64,000 bases of DNA from Cytophagaceae bacterium UBA7467 (GCA_002479785.1 DLPD01000029.1:85399-149398); one strand, 5' to 3'. Counted from the first letter of the stretch, positions 16,205 through 25,515 are shown. Notes: generated from the sequence alone by a model not told the origin. Numbers and translations: made by a program.

Positions 16205-17581
16205 ATGCTAATAGGCTTTGTCGTTTTTTACCTTGCTTTGAACCTGGCTGTAGGCTGGTGGGCTAGTAAAAAGGTGAATTCCACTCAGGACTTCGTATTA
16301 GCCGGGCGTTCATTGCCCTTTGCATTAGCCACGATGGTGACTTTTGCGACCTGGTTTGGGTCTGAAACAATTTTAGGTGCGCCTAAGGAATTCGTGCACG
16401 GTGGCGTCTTGGCGATTATTGAGGAACCTTTTGGTGCGGCCGTCGGCTTGTTTATAGTGGGGGCAATCTATGCGCGAAAGCTGTATCCTCTACCAGTATT
16501 GACCTTTAGTGATTATTTCCGCTTGCGGTTTGGAGCCTTTTCAGAGAAGCTTTCGGCGGTGATCATGATCCCTTCTTATTTCGGTTGGATTTCTGCCCAA
16601 TTAGTAGCTTTAGGACTCACAATGCACCTTTTATTACCTATTTCTGTGGAGATGGGCATCATCATAGGCGCCCTATTAGTGATGGCTTATACCCTGCTAG
16701 GAGGTATGTGGTCGATCTCGGTGACGGACTTTTTTCATAACATTATCCTCATTGCTGGGCTGTTATTTTTAGCCTATTTGTTATGGGCCAAAGTCCCAGA
16801 TTTCAACCAACTCCTCTCTTCACAACCTAAAGGTTTTTTTCGAGCCATCCCCAGAGAAAACACGTGGAAAGATTGGCTAGTCTACGGCGCGGCTTGGATT
16901 ACGATCGGATTTGGATCGATTCCGCAACAAGATATTTTTCAACGGGTCATGTCTGCGAAGAGTGAAAAAGTAGCGGCCAGAGCGAGTATTGCGGCTGGAG
17001 CGATGTATTTGACGGTGGCGCTTTTGCCCTTATTAATCGCCTTTATTGCTGTTAGATTATACCCTTCGCTACTGAGCGAAGACGACTTATTGATTCCCTC
17101 ATTAGTAATGAAGTTCACACCAAGGGCAATGCAGGTGTTGTTTTTAGGCGCCTTATTATCTGCCCTGTTAAGCACCACATCAGGAGCGATTTTAGCCCCG
17201 GCCTCCGTTCTGGGTGAAAACATTTTGAAACCTCTGATGCGTCGTCCTTCTGACAAAATCGTGTTATTGTTTATCCGCATATCAGTGGTTTTAGTGACTT
17301 TGGCCTGTATTATTATGGCTATTGAACGCCAAAACATCTTCGAACTGGTGGGAGAAGCTTCTGCCTTCAGCCTCGTTTCCCTCTTTATTCCGTTAAACGC
17401 GGGACTATGGTGGAAGGGAACGACACCTTGGGGAAGTCACTTAAGTATGGTGATGGGATTAGTGTTTTGGGGCTATTTTCACTTTATCAGCCCTTCCGAA
17501 ATTCCAGCCGTGTGGTTTGGACTATTGGCTGGTTTAATCGGCTTATTAGTGGGGAATCAAATTAAAGCCAAATCTGCTTAA
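16205..17581 (+). CDS. Sodium:solute symporter (SSS) family transporter
   Basis: Product of 458 residues with about thirteen hydrophobic segments across the whole length. Family features are the N-terminal STQDFVLAGRSLPF with LATMVTFATWFGSETILG (TM1-2 region), the YTLLGGMWSISVTDFFHNIIL motif that helps form the sodium site, and FGSIPQQDIFQRVMSAKSEK. SSS proteins use the sodium gradient to import sugars, amino acids, vitamins or other solutes; no substrate is suggested by context. Its 3' end overlaps the convergent NUDIX gene by 20 bases. Confidence 0.92.
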   Translation: MLIGFVVFYLALNLAVGWWASKKVNSTQDFVLAGRSLPFALATMVTFATWFGSETILGAPKEFVHGGVLAIIEEPFGAAVGLFIVGAIYARKLYPLPVLTFSDYFRLRFGAFSEKLSAVIMIPSYFGWISAQLVALGLTMHLLLPISVEMGIIIGALLVMAYTLLGGMWSISVTDFFHNIILIAGLLFLAYLLWAKVPDFNQLLSSQPKGFFRAIPRENTWKDWLVYGAAWITIGFGSIPQQDIFQRVMSAKSEKVAARASIAAGAMYLTVALLPLLIAFIAVRLYPSLLSEDDLLIPSLVMKFTPRAMQVLFLGALLSALLSTTSGAILAPASVLGENILKPLMRRPSDKIVLLFIRISVVLVTLACIIMAIERQNIFELVGEASAFSLVSLFIPLNAGLWWKGTTPWGSHLSMVMGLVFWGYFHFISPSEIPAVWFGLLAGLIGLLVGNQIKAKSA

Positions 17582-17999
17582 GCGTTCCCACATATTGCCC
17601 TTTCTTACCCGTGTGAATAAAATCTAGGATGGCATCATTTAGCGCAGGATAGACATTCAATTCTGCTATTTTATCCGCAGGAACCCAAACTAAATCGTTT
17701 GCTGTTGTTTCTTCTAACTGTAATTGCGGAATTCCTCCCACAATATCTCCTTCAAAAACGAGGTGGGTGCAAGCTACAAAATCAGTTGTAGCGTGAACTT
17801 GGCCCACGGCGATTAAATCGCCCACCTCTACCTCAATACCCAATTCCTCTTCACATTCTCGCGCAATGCAAACCGGGAATATTTCACCCGCATCTACATT
17901 ACCCCCGGGCAAAGCGAATTTACTGCCCCCTGGATAATCGTAGCGCATAAAAAGCACATGATTATTTTCGATGATGAGCACAGCTGGTCTAATTCGCAT
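17562..17999 (-). CDS. NUDIX hydrolase
   Basis: Product of 145 residues forming one NUDIX domain. The Nudix box GNVDAGEIFPVCIARECEEE with following LGI fits GX5EX7REUXEEXGU fully, so the enzyme should be catalytically competent and cleave a nucleoside diphosphate linked to another moiety. The substrate is not predictable. The start at 17999 (MRIRPAVLII) is typical. Convergent overlap of 20 bases with the symporter gene, divergent from the NIF3-like gene. Confidence 0.92.
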   Translation of the reverse strand: MRIRPAVLIIENNHVLFMRYDYPGGSKFALPGGNVDAGEIFPVCIARECEEELGIEVEVGDLIAVGQVHATTDFVACTHLVFEGDIVGGIPQLQLEETTANDLVWVPADKIAELNVYPALNDAILDFIHTGKKGQYVGTLKQIWL

Positions 18000-18008
18000 A
18001 CAGATGGA

Positions 18009-18016
18009 TAAATTTG
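18009..18016 (+). promoter_or_regulatory. Candidate -7 element of the NIF3-like/zinc-ribbon operon
   Basis: TAAATTTG matches TAnnTTTG exactly, between the divergent NUDIX start (17999) and the NIF3 start (18073). The predicted leader is about 50 bases. No convincing -33 element was seen. Confidence 0.45.
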
Positions 18017-18072
18017 AAAGGTTAAATATACCATTAGATTTCCTAAATTGCAGTCAAAATGAACGTATTGGT

Positions 18073-19167
18073 ATGCAAATAAGAGAAATTTGTCAGCAGA
18101 TGGAAGCATGGGCACCTGTAGCCTGGCAAGAATCCTATGATAATGCAGGTTTACTGGTGGGTGATCGTTCTACAGAGGTCAAAGGCGTATTAATCAGCCT
18201 AGATTGCACAGAGGAAGTAGTGGAAGAAGCCATCAGTAAAGGATGCAATCTCATTATCTCTCATCATCCCATCGTTTTTTCCGGCTTAAAACGAATCACT
18301 GGGGCAAACTACGTAGAGCGAACGGTGATCAAAGCCATTCAAAACAATATTGCTTTATACGCTTCCCACACGAATTTAGATCACGCTCCTAAAGGGGTAA
18401 GTTATCACCTAGCATCGAAATTAGGCATTTCAGGTCAAGTGATGAAACCGATGCGCGATGCCTTAAAAGCATTACAGTATTATGTTCCCGTTTCGGACGA
18501 AAAAGCAGTAAGAGAGGCTTTACACGCCGCTGGTGCTGGGAATATAGGTGAGTATACTAACTGCAGCTTTACGCAAGAGGGATTAGGCCGTTTTCAACCT
18601 TCTTCGGAAGCAAATCCGCATACGGGATCTGCTGGCATCTTATCCGAAGTGAACGAAGTGAAGGTGGAGATGATTTTCCCTACACATATTTCGAATCAGA
18701 TTTTGACAGCCTTAAAAGCTGCCCATCCTTACGAGGAAGTGGCCTATTCGATTCATTCGCTTGATAATTCGTGGCAGGATGTAGGTTCTGGCTATGTGGG
18801 AACTTTAGAACACCCCTTAGATCCGACAGATTTTATTGCTTTTGCCAAAAAACGCTTAGGTCTCCAAGCCCTCAAGCATACGGCATTACCTAACAAACAA
18901 CCTATTTCTAAAGTGGCCGTTTGTGGTGGAGCCGGAAGTTTCTTAATTAAGGAGGCTGTAAAACAAGGTTGCGACGCCTACATTACAGCCGACATCAAGT
19001 ACCATGAATTTTTTGACGCAGAAAATCAATGTTTAATCATCGATGTGGGGCATTACGAGTCTGAAGTCATGATTATTGATGCGATACATGACTATTTATC
19101 AAAAAAAATTAGTAATTTTGCCGTTCTGAAAAGTGAGACCAATACCAATCCGGTACGTTTCGCTTAA
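18073..19167 (+). CDS. NIF3-like dinuclear metal-centre protein (YbgI/YqfO type)
   Basis: Product of 364 residues. Conserved metal-binding histidines occur in the N-terminal half (LIISHHPIVFSGLKRIT; ALYASHTNLDHAPKGV) and near the end (DIKYHEFFDA; IIDVGHYESE). The middle part contains the inserted PII-like domain common in the longer bacterial form. Relatives form hexameric rings with two metal ions per site; the function is uncertain, and annotations as GTP cyclohydrolase I type 2 are not well supported. I used the ATG at 18073 (MQIREICQQMEAWAP) because family members start there. It forms an operon with the next gene. Confidence 0.93.
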   Translation: MQIREICQQMEAWAPVAWQESYDNAGLLVGDRSTEVKGVLISLDCTEEVVEEAISKGCNLIISHHPIVFSGLKRITGANYVERTVIKAIQNNIALYASHTNLDHAPKGVSYHLASKLGISGQVMKPMRDALKALQYYVPVSDEKAVREALHAAGAGNIGEYTNCSFTQEGLGRFQPSSEANPHTGSAGILSEVNEVKVEMIFPTHISNQILTALKAAHPYEEVAYSIHSLDNSWQDVGSGYVGTLEHPLDPTDFIAFAKKRLGLQALKHTALPNKQPISKVAVCGGAGSFLIKEAVKQGCDAYITADIKYHEFFDAENQCLIIDVGHYESEVMIIDAIHDYLSKKISNFAVLKSETNTNPVRFA

Positions 19168-19204
19168 AACGAGAGAGGTTAGACAATTCAAATAAATTAG
19201 AATA

Positions 19205-20008
19205 ATGGCTACAGTTACCGAAACAACGATTGCCCAAAAGTTAGAGGCCCTTTTAAAGCTTCAAACAATTGATACCAACTTAGATTCAATCCGCAAAGTT
19301 CGGGGTGATTTACCCGAAGAAGTTCGTGATTTAGAAGACGAGATCATGGGTTTAGAGACTCGTTTGGCTAAATTTCAGCAAGACGTAGCTGATTTTGAAG
19401 AGCAAATTGCTAACTACAGAATCGCAAAGAAAAACTCTGATAACTTAATCATTAAGTACAAAGAGCAGCAAATGAACGTGCGCAATAACCGCGAATTTGA
19501 TGCAATTTCTAAAGAAATTGAATTGCAAGGAATTGAGATGGAAATTGCTGACAAGCGTATTAAAGAAATCGACTTCAAAGTTTTGAACAAAAACGACGAA
19601 ATCGCTTCCGTAGAATCGACTTTATTCGAGCGCAAGAAAGACCTTGAAATCAAACAAAATGAATTGCAAGTAATCATCGCTGAAAGCGAAGAAGATGAGC
19701 AAAAATTATTGAAAGATCGCGAGAAAGCGGTAAAATCTGTTGATGAGCGTCTTTTCAAATCCTACAGCAAATTACGCGACAACGCACGTAACGGCTTAGC
19801 CGTTGTTTTAGTGAAGCGTGGTGCGTGTGGCGGCTGTTTCAGCTCTGTTCCACCACAACGTCAAACAGACATCAAAGACAAGAAGAAAATCTTAGTTTGC
19901 GAGCACTGCGGACGTATCTTTGCCGGTGTGGAAGACGTTGTTCCTGCTCCAGAGAAAGAAAAGAAATCACGCGCTAAAGCAGCAACTGCTGCAGTAGCTG
20001 CTGAGTAA
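19205..20008 (+). CDS. Coiled-coil protein with C-terminal C4 zinc ribbon (CT398/DUF164-like)
   Basis: Product of 267 residues. Residues ~10-195 are strongly charged and heptad-like, predicting a long antiparallel coiled coil. A zinc ribbon follows with CGGCFSSVPPQ and VCEHCGRIF (two CxxC pairs), then an Ala/Lys-rich tail. Proteins of this architecture are regularly encoded next to NIF3-like genes, as here with a 37-base gap. The role is unknown; nucleic-acid or protein scaffolding has been suggested. A strong terminator follows directly. Confidence 0.9.
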   Translation: MATVTETTIAQKLEALLKLQTIDTNLDSIRKVRGDLPEEVRDLEDEIMGLETRLAKFQQDVADFEEQIANYRIAKKNSDNLIIKYKEQQMNVRNNREFDAISKEIELQGIEMEIADKRIKEIDFKVLNKNDEIASVESTLFERKKDLEIKQNELQVIIAESEEDEQKLLKDREKAVKSVDERLFKSYSKLRDNARNGLAVVLVKRGACGGCFSSVPPQRQTDIKDKKKILVCEHCGRIFAGVEDVVPAPEKEKKSRAKAATAAVAAE

Positions 20009-20027
20009 TTCCAAATAATTTGAAAAT

Positions 20028-20057
20028 AAAAAGCCCGCTAGTGATAGTGGGCTTTTT
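20028..20057 (+). terminator. Intrinsic terminator of the NIF3-like/zinc-ribbon operon
   Basis: A 13-pair stem with one G-T wobble (AAAAAGCCCGCTA / TAGTGGGCTTTTT), loop GTGA, runs into six T. It sits 20 bases after the zinc-ribbon stop codon. Confidence 0.92.
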
Positions 20058-20072
20058 TATTACGACCATAAC

Positions 20073-20102
20073 AAAAAAGCCAGCTTCTCAGCTGGCTTTT
20101 TT
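20073..20102. terminator. Intrinsic terminator of accD, symmetric
   Basis: A 13-bp perfect stem (AAAAAAGCCAGCT / AGCTGGCTTTTTT) with loop TCTC lies directly after the accD stop on the minus strand. Its A and T tracts let it work in both directions. With the preceding hairpin it forms a double barrier between convergent operons. Confidence 0.92.
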
Positions 20103-20103
20103 G

Positions 20104-20946
20104 TTATTTCAACATTCCTAACAAGGAACTCAATTTGTCTTTCAAATCTTTACGATCGACGATGAAGTCTAAGAAGCCATGCTCTTCGACGAACTCAGCG
20201 CTTTGGAATCCTTTAGGCAAATCCTTACCAATGGTTTCTTTAATCACACGTGGACCGGCGAAACCGATTAAGGCACCAGGTTCCGCAATATTGAAGTCTC
20301 CTAACATCGCAAATGAGGCTGTTACACCACCTGTTGTAGGATTAGTCATTAAGGAAATATACGGAATCTTAGCTTCTGCGAGAAGGGCGATCAATGAAGA
20401 GGTTTTGGCCATCTGCATTAAAGAGAAACCAGCTTCCATCATGCGGGCACCACCAGATCGAGAAATCATCAAGAAGGGCTTTCCAGTTTCTAAGGAATGG
20501 CGCATTCCTCGGGCAATCTTCTCTCCCACAACAGAACCCATGGATCCCCCAATAAAGTTAAAATCCATGGCTGAAATGCATATAGGTAAGCCATTAATCT
20601 CGCCGTAAGCCGTTCTAACGGCATCTTTCAAGCCCGTGCTGTATTCGGTAGCTTTGATACGATCTGTATATTTTTTCGTATCGGTGAACTCTAATGGGTC
20701 ACCTGAACCCATCATTGGATCTAATTCTGTGTAAAGGGAATTATCAAATAACAACTCAAAATAGTCTTGAGAACCAATTTTTTCGTGGTAATTACAACCC
20801 GAACAAGTGTAGGCAAACAGACGGTGTTCGCGCGTATGAATCGCTTTTTTGCAAGAAGGACATTGGTACCACAAACCATCCGGAGCGTCTAATTTAGAAG
20901 CGGTGGGGGTGACAATTCCTTTTTCTTTTCTTGAAAACCAAGACAT
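20104..20946 (-). CDS. accD: Acetyl-CoA carboxylase carboxyltransferase subunit beta
   Basis: AccD with AccA transfers the carboxyl group from biotin to acetyl-CoA, making malonyl-CoA for fatty-acid synthesis. The 280-residue product starts with MSWFSRKEKGI and has the N-terminal zinc finger WYQCPSCKKAI...CSGCNYHEKI (two CxxC pairs). The crotonase-fold region includes GGSMGSVVGEKI, SRSGGARMMEAGFSLMQMAK, TTGGVTASFAMLGD and GFAGPRVI. Length is normal. It is flanked by its own promoter element and a strong terminator, so probably monocistronic. Confidence 0.97.
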   Translation of the reverse strand: MSWFSRKEKGIVTPTASKLDAPDGLWYQCPSCKKAIHTREHRLFAYTCSGCNYHEKIGSQDYFELLFDNSLYTELDPMMGSGDPLEFTDTKKYTDRIKATEYSTGLKDAVRTAYGEINGLPICISAMDFNFIGGSMGSVVGEKIARGMRHSLETGKPFLMISRSGGARMMEAGFSLMQMAKTSSLIALLAEAKIPYISLMTNPTTGGVTASFAMLGDFNIAEPGALIGFAGPRVIKETIGKDLPKGFQSAEFVEEHGFLDFIVDRKDLKDKLSSLLGMLK

Positions 20947-20972
20947 AGTGCTAATTTTAATGATTAAGTCTA

Positions 20973-20980
20973 CAAAGATA
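20973..20980 (-). promoter_or_regulatory. Candidate -7 element of accD
   Basis: The minus strand reads TATCTTTG, an exact TAnnTTTG match, 26 bases before the accD start codon. A -33 element was not clear. Confidence 0.5.
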
Positions 20981-21001
20981 AGTAAAAAGCTTTGCTAGGC
21001 C

Positions 21002-23605
21002 TTAGCGAACCACAATAATTCGCTTATTAAATACATTTCTATGGGTGATTACTTGGACATAATAGGTTCCTGCCGGTAAGGAAGAAATATCAAATTGTTT
21101 CTCTAACAATCCCCCTTTCACTTGCATATTTTCTTGTTGAATCCATTGTCCTTGTGAACCTACTATACCTGTCACGACTTTCTCATCCGCTGAACCCAGA
21201 GCTAAACGCAAATTCACCCAGCGCGAAGTGGGATTAGGCGTCACCTGCAATTCAGTCGAATAAGATGTAGGTTCCGTAGCCAAAACGATAGCCTGATTCG
21301 CGCCACTCACTGGCGCTTGAATATTCAAATTATCAATTGCCCAGCCCCAGCCATGTGCTCCTACATCCGCGTGCAGACGGAATCGAAAGACCAGTTGATC
21401 GCCAGCTTTGAATTTACCGGATGAGAGAATATCAATTTCGCGCTTTTTGACAAGCGTAGAAGTACCTACCCCAGTTGAATTACCTGCTGCATCAAAACCT
21501 GTATTATAGGCATTCAACCAGGTGGTAGAGAAATTCGAATCCCATCCATTGATTAAATTATACCAATTTTTACCTGCATCGTTCGAGGCCTGAACCGTCA
21601 CATAATCATAGAAACTGCGATTCACAGAGCCATCCGCATTCAAGAAGGAAGCACCAGATTCGCCTGGTTCCACAAGGACTACTTCATCAAAATAGATTTT
21701 AGCTGTATCTGCCCGAACCGTGATTGGTATTAGCAAGACGGCATCACTATTCGTAAACTTATCTGATCCTCCCGCCCCATTGTAAGACTCCTCTGAACCA
21801 TCCGCATACGGGTGAGCACTATGCAAACCAATACTAGAAAAACCAGTAGGTTGGGTAAAACTGAAGCCTTTGAGATAGAAATCGGTGCTAGGAGCTATGT
21901 CAAAATTCTGTTTGTAATTCCCTACCGCATTCTGCAGGCCTAAGACCGTAAATTCGTAGGTTCCTGTAGCTGGGAGTGTGACCGTGTTCGTGACTTTGGC
22001 CTTATCCTTTACGATAATCCGGTATTTAATCACATCCCCTGCCTTTAATAAACCAGACGCAAATTCAAAACTATTCGTAAAACTATAGCTCAATCCCGCT
22101 ACTTTTTTAAAGCCTTTTCGAATCATGGCACCGCCATTAATGGAATATTCCATATAGATGGTATCAATCCCGATATTATCAGCCGCCAGCAAAGTAGGAA
22201 GCGGAACCGAAGTCTGAGAAGTGAATATGTATTTTAACGGATTCGAATAAACGACCTCCGGTTTCGTTGTATCTGGAGCAATATTGAACTCAAAATAACT
22301 ACCGAAACGAGTCCCCGAAATCACAGGTGCCTCCGCCGGCGTTACAAATTTCTTACCAGACTTCTCCTGCGCATACCAGTAATACTTAATATTTCTGGCT
22401 GTTGCACTTTTAGGCAACGTATAGGAGTAGGTATTTCCTGTTTTAGCAAAAGTAGAAACGGCGTTAAACGTATTGGAATTAATTGCTAGATACAACTTTA
22501 GAGAGGATTCATCCCAAAGCGTATCCGAAAATACCTGCACTGAAAACACCTTATCCGTAGCCTGATCCTCCGTATCGCTGTATTCCTCCCCAATTAGATT
22601 CGAGGAATACCAACCAAAATCATTAAATGCCGAAGTCACAATAGGACCAATACTGCGAGTCACCTCACCACGAGCGATTTGTGGAGTCATCAGGGCATTC
22701 GCATCACCTACCTTGTATTTCACTTGGTCCACATGGTAAATACTCGATCCATCTGAATAGGTAGACGGGGTATACAATTTCCCTGCACTACCATTTTCTC
22801 GTAAAATGGCAGGAGAGGAAAGGTTTATTTTACCGGAGGTAATTTGTGTATATAATGCAGCAGAAGGATTCTTAAAGCTATTCGTATCCATGAGGGCCAC
22901 ATTGGTCGCATTCACCATATACTGATCAAAAATGCCCGGATAACCATAACCAGCCTCCCCATTTTCGACATTCACCTGACCTATGAAACCTAATCCATGT
23001 CCCATCTCGTGCAATACTACAGAATACAAATCGATTTGATTTATCGTAGGCACACCATCTGTCCCAATGTACCAAGCCGTAAAATCAGAGTTAAACGTTG
23101 CCACAATATCTGGATTTGTTCCATTTAAATTCTTATGAGCCATTTTCTCAGCCAAAGCAATGGGATAAAAGGTATTCAAGCGATTCGCTCCCACAAAGTT
23201 TCGAACGTTCACTGAGGCACCCGCACTACCCAAGACATTCGCAGAAAGGGACGCCCATTTCACATAAACATTAATAGGCACATCAGAAGAAAAAACGGTG
23301 GACCAAGTAGCTGCAGCTTTTTCAAATACGGCCTTTACATCTGCTGGCGGAACTGTTTCGTAGGTTAAAACGATGTTTGCAGAGGCCTTGGTTTGAGTAG
23401 AGGCATCTAACTTGATCGCTGCTGTTTGTGCTAAAATGGCACGCATATTTTCAGTATACCCTTCCGGCAAATCCCGTTTTAAGCCCATATATTCAGGCGT
23501 ATATTCTTTGATCATTTTACCCGGCACCATCTCCATTTTAAAGCGACCTTTTTGGGCAAAAGTGACGGTGCAGATGCACAATAAAAAAACTATGAGATTT
23601 TTCAT
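21002..23605 (-). CDS. Secreted zinc metalloprotease with type IX secretion sorting domain
   Basis: Product of 867 residues. It has a signal peptide (FLLCICTVTFA-Q), then a metalloprotease region with the zinc motif HEMGHGLGFIG at about residues 199-209, followed by GYPGIFDQYMVN. The middle is rich in beta-structure (Ig-like and jelly-roll-like, including WGWAIDNLNI). The last ~80 residues (QVTPNPTSRWVNLRL, LPAGTYYVQVITHR, NKRIIVVR) form a type A T9SS C-terminal domain. The protein is expected to be exported across the outer membrane by the Bacteroidota type IX system and to act on extracellular protein. It overlaps the upstream HAD gene by ATGA. Confidence 0.88.
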   Translation of the reverse strand: MKNLIVFLLCICTVTFAQKGRFKMEMVPGKMIKEYTPEYMGLKRDLPEGYTENMRAILAQTAAIKLDASTQTKASANIVLTYETVPPADVKAVFEKAAATWSTVFSSDVPINVYVKWASLSANVLGSAGASVNVRNFVGANRLNTFYPIALAEKMAHKNLNGTNPDIVATFNSDFTAWYIGTDGVPTINQIDLYSVVLHEMGHGLGFIGQVNVENGEAGYGYPGIFDQYMVNATNVALMDTNSFKNPSAALYTQITSGKINLSSPAILRENGSAGKLYTPSTYSDGSSIYHVDQVKYKVGDANALMTPQIARGEVTRSIGPIVTSAFNDFGWYSSNLIGEEYSDTEDQATDKVFSVQVFSDTLWDESSLKLYLAINSNTFNAVSTFAKTGNTYSYTLPKSATARNIKYYWYAQEKSGKKFVTPAEAPVISGTRFGSYFEFNIAPDTTKPEVVYSNPLKYIFTSQTSVPLPTLLAADNIGIDTIYMEYSINGGAMIRKGFKKVAGLSYSFTNSFEFASGLLKAGDVIKYRIIVKDKAKVTNTVTLPATGTYEFTVLGLQNAVGNYKQNFDIAPSTDFYLKGFSFTQPTGFSSIGLHSAHPYADGSEESYNGAGGSDKFTNSDAVLLIPITVRADTAKIYFDEVVLVEPGESGASFLNADGSVNRSFYDYVTVQASNDAGKNWYNLINGWDSNFSTTWLNAYNTGFDAAGNSTGVGTSTLVKKREIDILSSGKFKAGDQLVFRFRLHADVGAHGWGWAIDNLNIQAPVSGANQAIVLATEPTSYSTELQVTPNPTSRWVNLRLALGSADEKVVTGIVGSQGQWIQQENMQVKGGLLEKQFDISSLPAGTYYVQVITHRNVFNKRIIVVR

Positions 23606-24249
23606 AAGGAAGCGATTTGATCGTATAAACCAATAAAATGAGGGGCAATCACTTGTGTGTGGGCTAATTCTTCTGCGGTATGCGATGTGGTAATTCCCAC
23701 CACGCGAGCGCCTGCAGCTAATCCAGACGCAATGCCTTGAAGGGAATCCTCAATTACCCAGCAATCTTTCGGTTCGACACCTACTAGTGCCGCGGCTTTT
23801 AGATAAATTTCAGGATCAGGCTTGCCTTTTGTTACCTCAGCGCCCCCTATTATCGCATCGAATTGATCGCGAATTCCTAGGCCATCCACAATAAAATCAA
23901 TATTGCCTGGACCCGCAGAGGTCGCTAAAGCTGTTTTTATTCCGCTGGAACGCAAGTCCTTTAAAAAGGCTAAAAGCCCTTCTGCCGGCTTTCTATGCTC
24001 CGCATAAAACTCCCGGTAAAGTACTTCTTTCTCCTCTTCTAGCACTTCCACCTCCGCGCGAGTCATTTCTTTTTTATAAAACCATTCGAAGGTATCCTTC
24101 GAATTCATTCCGTTCAATTCTTTGTAAAATAGTTCCTTCGTCAATGGAATACCATTTCGCTCGCAAAAAAGCATCCAAGCTTCTACGTGATACGGTAGAT
24201 TATCTACGATCACGCCATCCATATCGAATAAAACAGCTTTAAATGACAT
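23602..24249 (-). CDS. HAD-superfamily phosphatase, beta-phosphoglucomutase-like
   Basis: Product of 215 residues. HAD motif I is FDMDGVIVDN (nucleophile and acid Asp), motif II is ALATSAG, motif III Lys is in TKGKPDPEIY, and motif IV is VIEDSLQGI. The helical cap follows motif I, as in beta-phosphoglucomutase and 2-deoxyglucose-6-phosphatase relatives, so a small sugar phosphate is the likely substrate. It is encoded two bases after the MBL hydrolase gene and overlaps the metalloprotease start, hence in one operon. Confidence 0.92.
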   Translation of the reverse strand: MSFKAVLFDMDGVIVDNLPYHVEAWMLFCERNGIPLTKELFYKELNGMNSKDTFEWFYKKEMTRAEVEVLEEEKEVLYREFYAEHRKPAEGLLAFLKDLRSSGIKTALATSAGPGNIDFIVDGLGIRDQFDAIIGGAEVTKGKPDPEIYLKAAALVGVEPKDCWVIEDSLQGIASGLAAGARVVGITTSHTAEELAHTQVIAPHFIGLYDQIASL

Positions 24250-24250
24250 A

Positions 24251-25021
24251 TTATTGGTTTATGACTAGCCCATCATAGGCGAGTGAAACGTTAGGAGGCA
24301 ATTCTTTTTGTACTTCTGCGTGTAGCCCCATTTGGTGGCTAATGTGCGTAATGTAGGCTTGCTTAGGTTGTAATTCTGCGATTAATTCGAGTGCTTCTGC
24401 TAATGTAAAATGGGAAACGTGAGTTGTCTTACGTAAGGCATTGATGACTAAAACGTCTAGATTCCGAAGCTTTTCTTGCTCTCCAGGGGCGATGGAATTT
24501 GCATCCGTCACATAGGCAAAATTCCCAAATCGAAAACCCAAAACATCTAAGTAATAATGCTTCACGAAGATGGGTTGAATAGTAATTCCTTGCACCGTGA
24601 AGGGCTTTCCATCAATCTCATATACATCGATTTCTGGTACTCCCGGGTATTTATTATCACCAAAAGCATAGGCAAACTCCCGCTTCAACTGCTCAATGAC
24701 CTGAGCGCGGGCATACAAGGGAATCGACGATTGCTGGTGGAAATTAAATCCCCGCACATCGTCCATTCCAGCGGTATGATCTTTGTGTTCGTGTGTGAAT
24801 AAAACGGCATCCAAGCGTTTAATGCCAGCCCTGAGAACCTGCTGGCGAAAATCTGGACCCGTATCGATAATGAAACTCTTCCCTCCTATTTCGATGTGTA
24901 TCGAAACGCGGAGACGCTTATCTCGCTCATCTGTGGATTGACACACGGGGCAAGCACACGCAATCATCGGAATCCCCTGCGAAGTTCCCGTTCCTAAAAA
25001 CGTCACTTTAGAAGGGGACAT
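24251..25021 (-). CDS. MBL-fold metallohydrolase, PhnP-like phosphodiesterase
   Basis: Product of 256 residues. The metallo-beta-lactamase motif FTHEHKDHTAGMDDVRGF (HxHxDH) binds two metals, and further ligands are in KHYYLDVLGFRF, YVTDANSI and YITHISHQMG. A cysteine set near the N-terminus (ACACPVCQS) resembles the extra zinc site of PhnP-type phosphoribosyl cyclic phosphodiesterases. A phosphodiester substrate is likely, but a role in phosphonate breakdown is not supported by context. The gene starts four bases after the response regulator stop. Confidence 0.9.
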   Translation of the reverse strand: MSPSKVTFLGTGTSQGIPMIACACPVCQSTDERDKRLRVSIHIEIGGKSFIIDTGPDFRQQVLRAGIKRLDAVLFTHEHKDHTAGMDDVRGFNFHQQSSIPLYARAQVIEQLKREFAYAFGDNKYPGVPEIDVYEIDGKPFTVQGITIQPIFVKHYYLDVLGFRFGNFAYVTDANSIAPGEQEKLRNLDVLVINALRKTTHVSHFTLAEALELIAELQPKQAYITHISHQMGLHAEVQKELPPNVSLAYDGLVINQ

Positions 25022-25025
25022 AGCT

Positions 25026-25394
25026 TTATTCCGTTAAGGCTTTCACCTGAGAAACTAAGGAATCGAAATTCAATGGCTTAGCTAAGAAATCATTGAATCC
25101 AGCAGCCTTGAAGTCATCCATCGAATAGTTACGCGCGTTTCCTGTGATAGCAATCATCGGAATAGCTGCTTTTTTCGAGTCTGCTAACGCACGGACCGCA
25201 CGAGCGCAATCCATACCGTCCATCACTGGCATATTGATATCTAATAAGATAATGTCAAAATCAGCTTTTGCCAATTCGTCTAAGACTTGTTGTCCGTTTT
25301 TTACGGCGTGAATCTGAAAGTTTTGAAATTCTAAAATCTTCTTAGCTAGATTTTGGATCACTGAGCTATCTTCCGCTATCAATACCTTTTTCAT
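25026..25394 (-). CDS. Single-domain CheY-like response regulator
   Basis: Product of 122 residues consisting only of a receiver domain. Acidic residues are in VLIAEDSS (Asp9), the phospho-acceptor is Asp52 in IILLDINMPVMDG, the conserved Thr/Ser region is MIAITGNA, and Lys is in FLAKPLNF. It has no output domain, so it probably acts by protein contact or in a phosphorelay. No histidine kinase is encoded nearby. I used the ATG at 25394 (MKKVLIAEDSS) rather than an upstream TTG. First gene of a four-gene operon with MBL, HAD and metalloprotease genes. Confidence 0.92.
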   Translation of the reverse strand: MKKVLIAEDSSVIQNLAKKILEFQNFQIHAVKNGQQVLDELAKADFDIILLDINMPVMDGMDCARAVRALADSKKAAIPMIAITGNARNYSMDDFKAAGFNDFLAKPLNFDSLVSQVKALTE

Positions 25395-25468
25395 ATATTC
25401 TTTATTTATCGTCAATTACGAGTAAAAATAGCCAAAGGAATGTGGATTTCAAACGAATTTTGGCAATA

Positions 25469-25500
25469 AAAAAAGCGGCCCATTCCTGAACCGCTTTTTT
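25469..25500 (-). terminator. Intrinsic terminator of the DUF5916-DUF2911 unit
   Basis: On the minus strand a 10-bp stem (AAAAAAGCGG / CCGCTTTTTT) with a 12-base loop ends in a T-run, 15 bases after the DUF2911 stop. Its A/T symmetry would also allow some termination on the plus strand. Confidence 0.85.
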
Positions 25501-25515
25501 ATAAAGATCTTGATT

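Noticed and set aside
20135..20608. Open frame of 157 codons on the plus strand within accD
   Set aside because: Antisense shadow of a conserved gene; no recognisable motif.
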